This document shows, piece after piece, positions 7,427-15,451 of a stretch of 35,339 bases of DNA (positions are counted from its first letter, which is position 1; every line of letters starts with the position of its first letter). The notes beneath the pieces are model-generated. The model was not told the origin of the DNA. It searched no databases and saw nothing but the letters and a program-made list of their open reading frames with translations. The DNA lies in NCBI GenBank assembly GCA_016931695.1, contig JAFGEI010000156.1:1-35339 (forward strand), read 5' to 3'. This stretch comes from Anaerolineae bacterium (lineage in GTDB: Bacteria; Chloroflexota; Anaerolineae; B4-G1; DUEL01). The position numbers and the translations under genes are program-made.

Positions 7427-9524
7427 TCGGTTGCACCCAGTCCGGCGGTATCGATTCTTCGTTCACCACGCAGCGGAAACCGAGCCCGGCGCCGCTGGCC
7501 TCGAAGGAGCCGGCGTCGCGGTAGGTGGTGCGCGCCTGCCGGGCGCCAAAGCCGTAGGAGCCGCCGCGCATCACCCGCTGCGCGCCGTCGTCGGGGCCTT
7601 GGGGGTCGGTTGCCCCCTCGGAGCGCTCGTAATAGTCCTGGCTGTACCAGTCGGCGACCCACTCCCAGACGTTGCCCACCAGGTCCAGCACGCCGTAGGG
7701 ACTGGCGCCGGCGGGATAACTGCCGACGGGAGCGGTGCTGTGGAGCCGGCTGTCGCTGAAATTGAGCAGCTCTGCACTGGCGTCCTGGTCGCCCCACGGA
7801 TAGCGGTGCTTGACCCCCTCGAGCGGGTTCCACGAGGCCGCCTTTTCCCATTGGGCCTCGGTGGGCAGCTGGGCGTCGAGGCCCGTTTCCTCCGCCACCC
7901 ACTGGCAGTAGGCGTCCGCCTGCTCCCAGCGCACGAAAATGACCGGGTGGTTCGTCCTGGCCGGATCGTCGTAAGCGGAGGAATTGCGGGGCGGCTCGCA
8001 GGCGCCCGATTCGACGCAGCGGCGGTACTGGTCGTTCGTTACCTCGGTCTCGTCGATCCAAAAGGCGCTGAGAATGACCGTGTGCTGGGGTTTTTCGTGC
8101 GGGTAGGCGTCCGGGTCTTCGTCCGTGCCCATCGGGAAGGGCCCGGCGGGGACAAAGTGGACGATCATGGCGTCGATGGGCCGGTAACCGGTCTGCCCGG
8201 GCGCGGGGGTGGGGGTCGCCGTGGGGCGCGGGGTGGGGGTCGCGGTGGGGCGCGGCGTCGACGTCGGGCGCGGAGTGGCGGTGCGGGTCGGCGTGGGGGA
8301 GTTGGCGGTGACGGGGGTCACCGTGCGGGTCGCGCGGACTGACGTGTCTGTCGTGGGGGAACACGTCGCGGTGGCGGTCGGCGTGGCGGTGGAAGTGGCG
8401 GTGGAAGTGGCGGTGGAAGTAGCCGTAGCGGTCGACGTGGCTGTGGCCAGCGCAACCGCCAGCGGCCCGCCGTGCCGCAGCAGCAGGGCGCCGGCCGCGA
8501 CGAGCAGCAGTGCCAGCGGCGCGACGAGCCATATCCAGCGCCGCCGGCGGGGCCGGCTCAGCTCGGTCGCCTGAGCGGGCGGCGGCGGTGGGACAGCGGA
8601 TGGGGGCGGCGGCGGGGTGACGACCGGCGGCGGGGCGGGCGGCGGCGCAGCGATCGCCGGCGGGGAAACGGCTGCCGGATCGATCCCCCAGGCCTGGCGC
8701 AGCGCGTGGATCATCTCCTGCCCGCTGGCATAGCGCTGCCCCGGTTCCTTGGCCATCGCTCGCAGAATGACCGCCTCCACTGCCGGCAAAAGGTCGGGTA
8801 CGTACTGGCTGGGCGGAGTGGGTTCCTCGTTGATGTGCTTCAGCGCCAGGCTGAGAGAGGATTCCGCCTCAAAGGGCGGGTGGCCAGTGACCATCTCGTA
8901 GAGAATCGCCCCCAGGGCGTAGAGGTCCGACTGCGGCACGGCCGCCCGAGAGTCGATCGCCTGCTCCGGGGCAATGTACTCGGGGGTGCCAAACGTGTGG
9001 CCCAGCGTCGCCTGGCTGACCCGGTTGCGCAGCATCGCCAGCCCAAAATCGGTCAGGACGGCCTGCTGCTCGGGCGTCAGGAGAATGTTCGACGGCTTGA
9101 CGTCGCGGTGGATGATGCCCTGCCCATGGGCATAGTCCAGGGCATCGGCCACCTGTCCCAGGATGTGGACGACCTCCGCCGGGGAAAAGGGGCGGCCTGA
9201 CTGGTGGCGCTGGTTGATCTCGATCCGCAAGTCGCTGCCCTCGATATACTCCATCGCCATGTAATGGCCTTGATCAAGGGGGCCAAAGTCGAAAACCTGG
9301 ACGATGTTGGGATGGCGCAGCGCAGCGACCGCCTGGGCCTCGCGCTGGAACCGTTCTGTGAGCGATGGGTCTGACTGCAGGGAGCGGCCGAGCAGCTTGA
9401 TCGCGGCATAACGGCGGAGCGCGGGATGGTACCCTCGATAAACATCGGCCATACCGCCCTGGCCGATCTTTTCCAGGATTTGGTAGGAACCAATAGTGCG
9501 GCCGGTAAGGGTTTCAGCGTCCAT
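7419..9524 (-). CDS. Membrane Ser/Thr protein kinase with C-terminal FGE-like (sulfatase-modifying-factor) domain
   Basis: The 701-residue product has a PknB-type kinase domain at about 14-300. The glycine loop is GQGGMADV. Lys43, Glu62, HRD with Asp141, and DFG with Asp159 are all present. A Pro-rich juxtamembrane segment and an Arg-rich stop precede one membrane helix near 325-345. A low-complexity Thr/Ala/Pro linker follows, then an extracytoplasmic FGE/SUMF1-like domain from about residue 440. That domain shows PMGTDEDPD, NVWEWVADW and RGGSYGF. The FGE active-site cysteines expected after RGGS are absent, so it is probably a binding or sensing module. The frame runs open to 9602, but ATG 9524 is preferred because a strong promoter occupies 9568-9596. 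No good Shine-Dalgarno sequence precedes 9524. It is the first gene of a coupled run with the 854-residue protein and patatin. Confidence 0.9.
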   Translation of the reverse strand: MDAETLTGRTIGSYQILEKIGQGGMADVYRGYHPALRRYAAIKLLGRSLQSDPSLTERFQREAQAVAALRHPNIVQVFDFGPLDQGHYMAMEYIEGSDLRIEINQRHQSGRPFSPAEVVHILGQVADALDYAHGQGIIHRDVKPSNILLTPEQQAVLTDFGLAMLRNRVSQATLGHTFGTPEYIAPEQAIDSRAAVPQSDLYALGAILYEMVTGHPPFEAESSLSLALKHINEEPTPPSQYVPDLLPAVEAVILRAMAKEPGQRYASGQEMIHALRQAWGIDPAAVSPPAIAAPPPAPPPVVTPPPPPSAVPPPPPAQATELSRPRRRRWIWLVAPLALLLVAAGALLLRHGGPLAVALATATSTATATSTATSTATSTATPTATATCSPTTDTSVRATRTVTPVTANSPTPTRTATPRPTSTPRPTATPTPRPTATPTPAPGQTGYRPIDAMIVHFVPAGPFPMGTDEDPDAYPHEKPQHTVILSAFWIDETEVTNDQYRRCVESGACEPPRNSSAYDDPARTNHPVIFVRWEQADAYCQWVAEETGLDAQLPTEAQWEKAASWNPLEGVKHRYPWGDQDASAELLNFSDSRLHSTAPVGSYPAGASPYGVLDLVGNVWEWVADWYSQDYYERSEGATDPQGPDDGAQRVMRGGSYGFGARQARTTYRDAGSFEASGAGLGFRCVVNEESIPPDWVQPNE
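8383..8418. repeat. Three exact 12-bp tandem repeats in kinase linker
   Basis: Units of GTGGCGGTGGAA at 8383, 8395 and 8407 encode, on the minus strand, the repeated Ser/Thr/Ala linker after the kinase membrane helix. Further degenerate 12-18 bp repeats encoding TPRPTATP-type sequence lie at about 8206-8270. Such repeats may vary in copy number between strains. Confidence 0.85.
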
Positions 9525-9567
9525 TGTCGGTTCGTTGGGAGTTCCACATGGGCAAGATAGCAGGCAG

Positions 9568-9596
9568 AGTATACCCCGCTTCCGGCACTGTGTCAA
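9568..9596 (-). promoter_or_regulatory. Sigma70-type promoter for the kinase operon
   Basis: On the minus strand TTGACA (9596-9591) and TATACT (9573-9568) are separated by exactly 17 bp, a near-consensus promoter. The predicted start near 9561 gives a leader of about 37 bases to ATG 9524. This argues against the longer reading frame beginning at 9602. Confidence 0.8.
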
Positions 9597-9605
9597 TTGC
9601 AACTG

Positions 9606-9634
9606 TTGTCAGATTCGGCGATCGGTGCTATGAT
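9606..9634 (+). promoter_or_regulatory. Sigma70-type promoter for trmD
   Basis: TTGTCA at 9606-9611 and TATGAT at 9629-9634 are separated by exactly 17 bp. The -35 box lies only 9 bases from the divergent kinase -35 box. The two RNA polymerase sites are back to back and may compete. The leader to trmD would be about 80 bases. Confidence 0.75.
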
Positions 9635-9720
9635 ACGTCCGTCGGCCGGCAGCCGAGCAGCGGGTGGCGCGGCCAACGTGCCCGCTGTGCGGCGACCTTT
9701 ATGTTTTTCAGTTGCGCCTG

Positions 9721-10467
9721 ATGCAATTCGACGTATTCACCCTGTTTCCCGAAATTTTTTCCAGCCCGCTGGATGCGAGCATCCTCAAGCGGGCGCGGGA
9801 ATCCGGGGTTCTGTCCGTCCGCCTTCACAACATCCGCGACTATGCGACAGACCGCCACCGCACCACCGACGACACCCCGTACGGCGGCGGCGGCGGCATG
9901 GTCATGAAGCCGGAGCCCATCTTTGCCGCCGTCAAAGCCGCCGCCGGTGGCGAGCAGGGCCTGCCGATCATTTTGCTCAGCCCGCAGGGGCGGCTCTTGA
10001 CCCAAGAGGTGGCCGGCTCGTTGCTCCACTTTCCCCGCCTGTGCCTCATCTGCGGTCGGTACGAGGGCGTGGACGAGCGCGTGCGCGAGCACCTGGTCAG
10101 CGACGAAATCTCGATCGGCGATTACGTTCTCAGCGGAGGAGAATTGGCGGCGCTGGTGTTGATCGAAGTCGTCACCCGCCTCCTGCCGGGGGTGTTGGGG
10201 GACCCGGCGGCCACTTTTGAGGACTCGCACGCGCGTGGCCTGCTCGAGTACCCCCACTATACCCGGCCGGCGAACTGGCGGGGCTGGGAGGTGCCGGAAG
10301 TGCTGCTTTCGGGCGATCACGCGGCGATCACCCGCTGGCGCCGCGAACAGGCCCTGCGCCGCACCTGGCAGCGCCGCCCCGAGCTGCTGCAGCGGGCCAG
10401 GTTGACGGAGCAGGAGCGCTTGTTGCTGGAGCAATGGCAGAAAGAAACCGACAATGACACGGGCTGA
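9721..10467 (+). CDS. trmD: tRNA (guanine-N1)-methyltransferase
   Basis: TrmD methylates G37 next to the anticodon, including in tRNA-Pro(GGG) such as the one in this window, and so prevents +1 frameshifting. The 248-residue product starts with the family hallmark [13 protein letters not shown]. It carries [14 protein letters not shown], the SPQGR segment, the knot region [11 protein letters not shown], and GDYVLSGGE, all part of the SAM-binding trefoil knot. The C-terminal helical tRNA-binding domain follows. The frame is open back to a GTG at 9664, but ATG 9721 matches the family start. No strong Shine-Dalgarno sequence is visible. It is unusual here in not being flanked by rpsP, rimM or rplS. 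Confidence 0.97.
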   Translation: MQFDVFTLFPEIFSSPLDASILKRARESGVLSVRLHNIRDYATDRHRTTDDTPYGGGGGMVMKPEPIFAAVKAAAGGEQGLPIILLSPQGRLLTQEVAGSLLHFPRLCLICGRYEGVDERVREHLVSDEISIGDYVLSGGELAALVLIEVVTRLLPGVLGDPAATFEDSHARGLLEYPHYTRPANWRGWEVPEVLLSGDHAAITRWRREQALRRTWQRRPELLQRARLTEQERLLLEQWQKETDNDTG

Positions 10468-10487
10468 ATGGTTACGCGATTGTTATT

Positions 10488-10520
10488 CGCGAGAATTCGC
10501 GGCGGATTTTTGCTGTTTTT
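10488..10520 (+). terminator. Possible weak terminator after trmD
   Basis: A 5-bp stem (CGCGA 10488-10492 with TCGCG 10497-10501) is followed by two T5 tracts at 10507-10511 and 10516-10520. The stem is short, so this is only suggestive of an end to the trmD transcript before the sigma-factor gene. Confidence 0.3.
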
Positions 10521-10623
10521 CGAGCCAACACAAAACTGGCAGACTTTCCACTTTTGAACCTTTTACAGTTCCAAGTTGTATCTAATGTAGAGGGTTTGTG
10601 CCTCGTTGGAGGAGGTACCTTTG

Positions 10624-11205
10624 ATGACAGGCTGTCATCCCGACGGAATGCTCGTCCTGCGGCTGCAGGGTGGAGAAATCGAGGCCCTGGGCGAGTTATA
10701 CGAGTTGTATAAAAACCGCATTTTTCGCGCTGCCCTGGCGATCACGCGGGACCGCCAGGGAGCCGAGGACGTTCTGCAGGAAGCCTTTTTGCGCCTCTTT
10801 ACGCACGTCGACCAGATCCGAACGGACGTCCCCGTCGGTCCCTGGCTCTACCGGGTGACGGTAAATCTGAGCTGCACCTGGCTCCAAAAACGTCGCCGCC
10901 GGTTTCCGCTCTTGGACAGTATTCTTGACCAGCTGGCGGCTCCGCTCCACCTGTCGCCGGAGCGATTGGTAGAGCGTGGGGAAGTGTACGAAGCAGTCCA
11001 GCGGGCAATCGCCAACCTCCCTCTCAGCCACCGCATCGTCGTCGTGCTCTTTTACCTGGAAGGGCTGAATCTGAGCGAGATTGCCGAGGTGGTCGAGATT
11101 CCCGAGGGAACGGTCAAGTCCCGTCTCTATTATGCGCGCGAATCTCTCAAGGAGTTGATGGCTGGGCGCAAGCCTCTCTCCGAGGTGCTGTATGAATTCA
11201 CCTGA
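10624..11205 (+). CDS. ECF-type RNA polymerase sigma factor
   Basis: The 193-residue product has only sigma regions 2 and 4, as in extracytoplasmic-function sigma factors. Region 2 covers about residues 17-85 and includes AEDVLQEAFLRLF and the PWLYRVTVN segment. Region 4 covers about 120-175 and ends with the helix-turn-helix EIAEVVEIPEGTVKSRLYYARE. A frame from TTG 10606 is possible. ATG 10624 is preferred because GGAGGAGG at 10608-10615 stands eight bases ahead. The stop overlaps a small downstream ORF by 14 bases, the usual position of a regulator of the sigma factor. The stimulus and target genes are unknown. The ABC importer promoter downstream looks like an ordinary housekeeping one. 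Confidence 0.93.
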   Translation: MTGCHPDGMLVLRLQGGEIEALGELYELYKNRIFRAALAITRDRQGAEDVLQEAFLRLFTHVDQIRTDVPVGPWLYRVTVNLSCTWLQKRRRRFPLLDSILDQLAAPLHLSPERLVERGEVYEAVQRAIANLPLSHRIVVVLFYLEGLNLSEIAEVVEIPEGTVKSRLYYARESLKELMAGRKPLSEVLYEFT

Positions 11206-11455
11206 GCAGTTCGCAGTTCATCCGCTCGATTGCCTGATCCGGGAGACGCTCCAGGCCCAGGTGGGAGATGCCGAACCATCCCCCCGTTCCTGGCGCCGCC
11301 TGCGAGCCCAGGCAGCACATTTGGCCGCGGCGAAACGGGGGAATCATCCCCGCCGCTGGACGCTGGGCGAAAGCAGCCGCGTCGATGCGCACGGATGGGT
11401 GGCCGGCTGGGTCTTTGCCCGCGGCCTGGTAGCTTTCCCGGCCAGGATTGGCTGA
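11192..11455 (+). CDS. Small protein coupled to the sigma factor, function unknown
   Basis: This 87-residue frame starts inside the end of the ECF sigma gene (14-base overlap). Its N-terminal 50 residues look like real protein: an acidic/amphipathic start, then LIRETLQAQVGDAEPSPRSWRRLRAQ. The rest is Arg/Gly/Trp-rich and less convincing. It has no membrane helix and no HxxxCxxC zinc anti-sigma motif. Its position suggests a regulator of the sigma factor, but this could equally be the 5' remnant of a larger anti-sigma gene that has decayed. The 299 bases after it contain no other gene. Confidence 0.5.
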   Translation: MNSPEQFAVHPLDCLIRETLQAQVGDAEPSPRSWRRLRAQAAHLAAAKRGNHPRRWTLGESSRVDAHGWVAGWVFARGLVAFPARIG

Positions 11456-11515
11456 TTGGGCCCGGGCAGCGACGCATCGCCGGCCAGGCTGTTCTGCCGC
11501 GATGCATCGTCAAGG

Positions 11516-11544
11516 TTGTGTTTTCCGGCAGTTTTGGGTATAAT
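11516..11544 (+). promoter_or_regulatory. Sigma70-type promoter for the ABC importer
   Basis: TTGTGT at 11516-11521 and a perfect TATAAT at 11539-11544 are spaced by 17 bp. The start near 11551 leaves a leader of about 200 bases before the binding-protein gene, long enough for a regulatory RNA structure. Confidence 0.8.
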
Positions 11545-11592
11545 AGGCCGTTGTGGTAGCAAGTACAGCTACCCACGCGAGGATTGACCAAT

Positions 11593-11634
11593 CGCCTTTC
11601 CGGCCATCCAGCCGAATTTCGGCCGGAAGAGGCG
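11593..11634 (+). promoter_or_regulatory. Leader hairpin upstream of binding-protein gene
   Basis: CGCCTTTCCGGCC (11593-11605) pairs with GGCCGGAAGAGGCG (11621-11634) with one bulge, forming a strong hairpin in the leader. CATTTTATG follows, so it may act as an attenuator or stability element. An 11-codon open frame (11641-11676, ATG to TGA) begins right after it and could be a leader peptide. A second 7-bp hairpin (TGGGCAG/CTGCCCA) lies at about 11680-11700. Function is inferred only. Confidence 0.4.
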
Positions 11635-11754
11635 CATTTTATGCAGAAGGAGGTGGTGAATAGCGACGAGACGTGATTGGATGGGCAGGGTGCTGCCCAA
11701 AAAACTGGTAACGAGATACCTATTTGATAACCTTATTCAAGGAGGAGAAGAAGA

Positions 11755-13800
11755 ATGTACAAGAAGTGGATGTTAGTGTTGGGGCTGCTGATCGCCGGTA
11801 GCCTGCTGCTGGCTTCCTGTGGTGGGGCTACGCCGACCCCAGAGGGGCCGACCGAGGCGCCGACCGAGGCGCCGACCGAGGGGCCGACCGAGGCGCCGAC
11901 CGAAGCGCCGCCGCCCGATACGGGTGAGTACGACGTCTACCGCATCGGCATCTTTGAGGACCCCGTGTCCCTCAACTACTGGAACTATCTTGGCCCTGGC
12001 AGCTCGGTCTGGACCTCCTACGTGCTGGGCGGCTATGCCGCGTCCCTCTTCACCCTCTCTGACCAGCGCTATGACTTTGTGCCCTCCCTGGCGACCGAGA
12101 TTCCCGATCCTTACCAGGAGGGTGACCTGTGGGTCATCGAGGTCGAGATGGTACAAGATGCCACCTGGAGCGACGGCGAGCCGATCGACGCGCACGACGT
12201 TTGCTTTACCCACAACGCCTGCAAGGACCTGAAACTGACCCAGAACTGGCCCAACTCCTGCGCGCCGAACGAAGTCGAGGTCACTTGTGAAGCGCTGGAC
12301 GACTTTACCGTCCGCTACACCTTCGACGACATCCCCAGCCTGGGCGTGTGGAACGCTGGCGTTGCCCTGGCCCCCATTCTGCCCGAGCACTTTTGGGCCG
12401 ACGCGGTGGTCGCGTCCTACGACTACATCGAGGGCGTGGAAGCACCCGACGTGGACTGCTCTTCGGAAGAGCTGAGCGAGGCGGATGCCGCCGCTTGCGC
12501 TGCTTACAGCGAAGCCTACGAGAACGCCCGCAAGGCCCTTTACGAGGCAGACCCGAGCGGCTCCCCGGTGTTCGGCGGCTATGTCACCGACCGCATGGAG
12601 CCAGGCGCATTTGTTCAGCGCACCATGAACCCCGATTACTACTTCCGAGGCGCCGAGGTCATCGAGTATGACGACGGCACCTGGATGCTGGTGCACCCCA
12701 ATGGCACCACCTACCAGCTCTATGGCGACGCCGCGGGCGAAGAGACCCTGCGCTTTACCTCCGGCCCCTACGCCCCCAACATCATCCTCTCTGTCTACGG
12801 TTCGCAGGATGCTGCTTTCCTGGCCCTGGCTGACGGCGAGATCGACTATGTGATCAACCCGCTCGGCCTCTCCCGCGGCCTGCAAGAGCAGGCGGAACGG
12901 GGCGAGGGCATCGTCTCTTACGACAATGCCGACTATGGCATGTACTATATCGCCTTCAACATGCGCAAGTACCCCATGTCCGAGTACGAGTTCCGCCAGG
13001 CTTTTGACATCGTCATCGACAAAGAGTTCGTCGTCAACAGCGTGCTGGCCGGCGTCGTCTTCCCAATGTACTCCACCATGCCGCCGGGCAATGGCTTCTG
13101 GTACAACGCGGACGTCCCCACCCCCTACGTCGGCATGAGCCGCGAGGAGCGGGTCAACCTGGCCGTCCAGGTGCTGTCCGATGCCGGCTGGACCTGGGAA
13201 GAAGAGCCTTTCTGGGATGCGGACCGCATAGACGTCACGCCGGGCGTGGGCATCACCATGCCCAACGGCGAGCCGATGCCGGAACTGACCATCCTCGGCC
13301 CTGGCCCGGCCTACGACCCCATCCGCGCTACCTTCAACCAGTGGATCTCGGAGTGGGCGCGCGAGCTCGGCATGCCCGTCGAGTCGGAGCTGACCGGCTT
13401 CAACACCATCCTCGGCCCCGTCTTTATCGACTGCGACTTTGACATGTACATCCTGGGCTGGAGCCTGGGCAACGTCGCCTTCCCCGACTACTTTGAGTCG
13501 TTCTGGCACAGCCGCAACGACACCGCCGTCTCGGGCAACAACAACACCCCCGGCTTTAACAACGCCGAGTACGACGCCCTGGTCGACGAGTTCATGAGCA
13601 CGACTGACCTGGAGCGGGCGCGGGAGTTGATCTTTGAGATGCAGATCCTGCTGGCCGACCAGCGCCCCTACATCCCCCTCTTCTACAAGCAAACCACCGA
13701 CCTGATTCGCACCAACATCGAGCTTCCGTACACCGAGGTTCTCAGCGGAATCGAGAGCCAGGCTGGTTTCCAGACAGACGCCAAGCCGCACTTCCGGTAA
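11755..13800 (+). CDS. ABC importer solute-binding lipoprotein (family 5, oligopeptide type)
   Basis: The 681-residue protein begins with a lipoprotein signal peptide whose lipobox LLASC places the lipidated Cys at residue 22. An acidic PTEAP-repeat linker of about 35 residues follows, then the family 5 extracytoplasmic binding domain. Visible landmarks are VPSLATEIPD near the start of lobe I, WSDGEPIDAHDVCFT, the YYIAFNMRKYPMSEYEFRQAFDIVIDKE segment region, and a late FWHSRNDT / NTPGFNNAEYDALVDE block. It is anchored outside the membrane and delivers ligand to the permeases that follow. The family binds peptides, nickel or sugars, and the ligand cannot be read here. GGAGGAG precedes the ATG by about eight bases. 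A strong hairpin terminator after the gene suggests it is made in excess over the membrane parts. Confidence 0.95.
   Translation: MYKKWMLVLGLLIAGSLLLASCGGATPTPEGPTEAPTEAPTEGPTEAPTEAPPPDTGEYDVYRIGIFEDPVSLNYWNYLGPGSSVWTSYVLGGYAASLFTLSDQRYDFVPSLATEIPDPYQEGDLWVIEVEMVQDATWSDGEPIDAHDVCFTHNACKDLKLTQNWPNSCAPNEVEVTCEALDDFTVRYTFDDIPSLGVWNAGVALAPILPEHFWADAVVASYDYIEGVEAPDVDCSSEELSEADAAACAAYSEAYENARKALYEADPSGSPVFGGYVTDRMEPGAFVQRTMNPDYYFRGAEVIEYDDGTWMLVHPNGTTYQLYGDAAGEETLRFTSGPYAPNIILSVYGSQDAAFLALADGEIDYVINPLGLSRGLQEQAERGEGIVSYDNADYGMYYIAFNMRKYPMSEYEFRQAFDIVIDKEFVVNSVLAGVVFPMYSTMPPGNGFWYNADVPTPYVGMSREERVNLAVQVLSDAGWTWEEEPFWDADRIDVTPGVGITMPNGEPMPELTILGPGPAYDPIRATFNQWISEWARELGMPVESELTGFNTILGPVFIDCDFDMYILGWSLGNVAFPDYFESFWHSRNDTAVSGNNNTPGFNNAEYDALVDEFMSTTDLERARELIFEMQILLADQRPYIPLFYKQTTDLIRTNIELPYTEVLSGIESQAGFQTDAKPHFR
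11848..11907. repeat. Five 12-bp tandem repeats encoding PTEAP linker
   Basis: Five copies of CCGACCGAGGCG (11848, 11860, 11872, 11884, 11896), the third and fifth with one change each, encode a Pro-Thr-Glu-Ala/Gly linker after the lipobox. Copy-number variation would lengthen or shorten the tether. Confidence 0.9.
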
Positions 13801-13843
13801 ACTGCTGTGCTGCTGACGCGACTGTCTGCATAACGCACGCTAT

Positions 13844-13884
13844 GGGAGCGGGCGGGTGTCCCGCCCGCTCCCTCTTGTTTTTTC
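13844..13884 (+). terminator. Rho-independent terminator between binding protein and permease genes
   Basis: A perfect 13-bp GC-rich stem (13844-13856 with 13860-13872, loop TGT) is followed by TCTTGTTTTTT. It lies inside the operon, 43 bases past the binding-protein stop. Partial read-through would lower permease and ATPase levels relative to the binding protein. Otherwise the permease genes need their own promoter, which I do not see in the 43 bases before their start. Confidence 0.9.
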
Positions 13885-13927
13885 ATCCCATACTGCGCCG
13901 CCCACGGCGTGTGAGCAAGGAGAGAGC

Positions 13928-15439
13928 ATGGCCGAGAAAAAGAACGAACGGAAATGGTCCTTGACTGCGTGGATGATTCTGGTGCTGATCGGCAACGTCG
14001 CTCTGATTGCAATCTATTTTCACCGGCTTTCGGGGGTACTGGCGGAAGAGGAAATGATCTTTGGCCGCCTGGCCATCCCCATCCTGCTCGTTGTGGTCAG
14101 CCTGGTCAATATCTTGGGTGTGATTTTTGTCTGGCGGGGAAAACCCTGGGGGGTCTATGCCGTGCTGATCGCCTCCCTGGTGGGCTTTGTGTTCAACATC
14201 ACCCTGGGCCTGATCGTTCATGGCATCCTCGAGGTTGTGAGCGCGGTTGTACTGTGCGCACTGTTTGAGCCAACATCCGGCACGGGAAAATTCCTGGGCA
14301 AACGGCTGTTGCAGATGGCGGTCACCCTGTTGCTGTTCCAGGTCATTACCTATTTATTGATCGATCTCCAGCCGGGCGACATTGCCGACCTGTTGACCAT
14401 GTCCCCTAGCATTCCCCCCGCTGAGCGCCAGCGGCTGCGGGAGGAACTGGGCCTGGACCGCCCCCCCGCCGAACGGGCAGCGATCTACATCTTGAACTTT
14501 TACCAGGGAGATTTGGGGGTATCGTTCCGCGAATATCCGAAACCGGTGCTTGACATTATCAAGGAGCGGTTGCCGCGGACGCTGGCCTTGTTCCTCACCG
14601 CAAATATCGTTTCCTTCTGGGCAGGATATGTCACCGGCAAATTCCTGGCCTGGCGTCGTGGTGGTGTGCTCGAATATGCCTCTACGATTGCCGGGGTCAC
14701 GTTGTACACCGTCTTTACGCCCTGGTTTGCCTTGATGATGATCTGGCTCTTTGCCGTGACGCTCAATTGGCTGCCGGCGGGCAAGTTCCTCGACCCGGTC
14801 AAGTGGATCCAGTCTCCGGTCACGGTCAACGCCAATTCTCTCTTCATCCGCCTGATCTGGACGGCAATGCTCGGCCTGGTGGCGATGTTTGTCGGCTTTC
14901 TCCTCTCCAACCGCGCGCCGCGCAACCTGCGCGTCCCTATTCGCCTGGCAAGCCTTGTGCTGCCGGTGGCAGGTCTCATTCTCTATTGGCAGCTGAGTGG
15001 AGTGGGGATGCTGGCCTGGGATATCGTCAGCCACCTGATCCTGCCGGTGCTGACGGTGACGCTGATCGCCTACGGCGGCACGATGCTGCTGATGCGTACC
15101 AGCATGTTGGAGACGCTGCGGGAGGATTACATCCTCACCGCCCGTGCCAAGGGGCTGCCGGATAAAGCGGTGCGCGACCGGCACGCGGCGCGAAACGCGC
15201 TGCTGCCGGTCTGGACCGGCCTGGTGTTTAGCATCGGGCACTCGATTGGCGGCGGCATCATTACCGAGACCATCTTTTCCTGGCCCGGCCTGGGGCTGAC
15301 GCTGCTGAATGCTTCGTTGAACGAGGATATTCCCGTTGCGATGGGCGCACTGACGATCATTGGCGTCATGACCCTGATCAGCCACCTGGTTGCCGATGTC
15401 GGGTACGCCTTCATCGACCCGCGCATTCGCTACCACTAG
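13928..15439 (+). CDS. ABC importer permease, DppB/OppB-like, with extra membrane segments (pair 1)
   Basis: The 503-residue inner-membrane channel subunit is far longer than the usual 310-340. Residues 1 to about 115 form an added hydrophobic domain of roughly four helices (WSLTAWMILVLIGNV through VVSAVVLCALF). The DppB-like core then starts at GKFLGKRLLQMAVTLLLFQ. It carries ELGLDRPP, DLGVSF, the ATPase-coupling EAA loop REDYILTARAKGLPD, and the terminal AFIDPRIRYH. Between the large outside loop and the helix HLILPVLTVTL there is an insertion holding two more helices. The same insertion occurs in the second DppB-like gene at 18675. The frame opens at 13856, but ATG 13928 has AAGGAGAG just ahead. 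Role: with the next permease it forms the pore for the lipoprotein's ligand. Confidence 0.93.
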   Translation: MAEKKNERKWSLTAWMILVLIGNVALIAIYFHRLSGVLAEEEMIFGRLAIPILLVVVSLVNILGVIFVWRGKPWGVYAVLIASLVGFVFNITLGLIVHGILEVVSAVVLCALFEPTSGTGKFLGKRLLQMAVTLLLFQVITYLLIDLQPGDIADLLTMSPSIPPAERQRLREELGLDRPPAERAAIYILNFYQGDLGVSFREYPKPVLDIIKERLPRTLALFLTANIVSFWAGYVTGKFLAWRRGGVLEYASTIAGVTLYTVFTPWFALMMIWLFAVTLNWLPAGKFLDPVKWIQSPVTVNANSLFIRLIWTAMLGLVAMFVGFLLSNRAPRNLRVPIRLASLVLPVAGLILYWQLSGVGMLAWDIVSHLILPVLTVTLIAYGGTMLLMRTSMLETLREDYILTARAKGLPDKAVRDRHAARNALLPVWTGLVFSIGHSIGGGIITETIFSWPGLGLTLLNASLNEDIPVAMGALTIIGVMTLISHLVADVGYAFIDPRIRYH

Positions 15440-15451
15440 AGGGAGGAAACC

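Noticed and set aside
9525-9602. N-terminal 26-residue extension of the kinase, which looks slightly like a signal sequence
   Set aside because: The DNA there is a near-consensus promoter, so it is probably upstream of or at the transcript start.
11848-11907. Possible CRISPR-like repeat array
   Set aside because: The repeats are contiguous 12-bp units without spacers and encode a protein linker.
11773-13791. 672-codon minus-strand open frame opposite the binding-protein gene
   Set aside because: Antisense shadow of a well-supported lipoprotein; its Gly/Val/Asp-rich translation matches no protein family.
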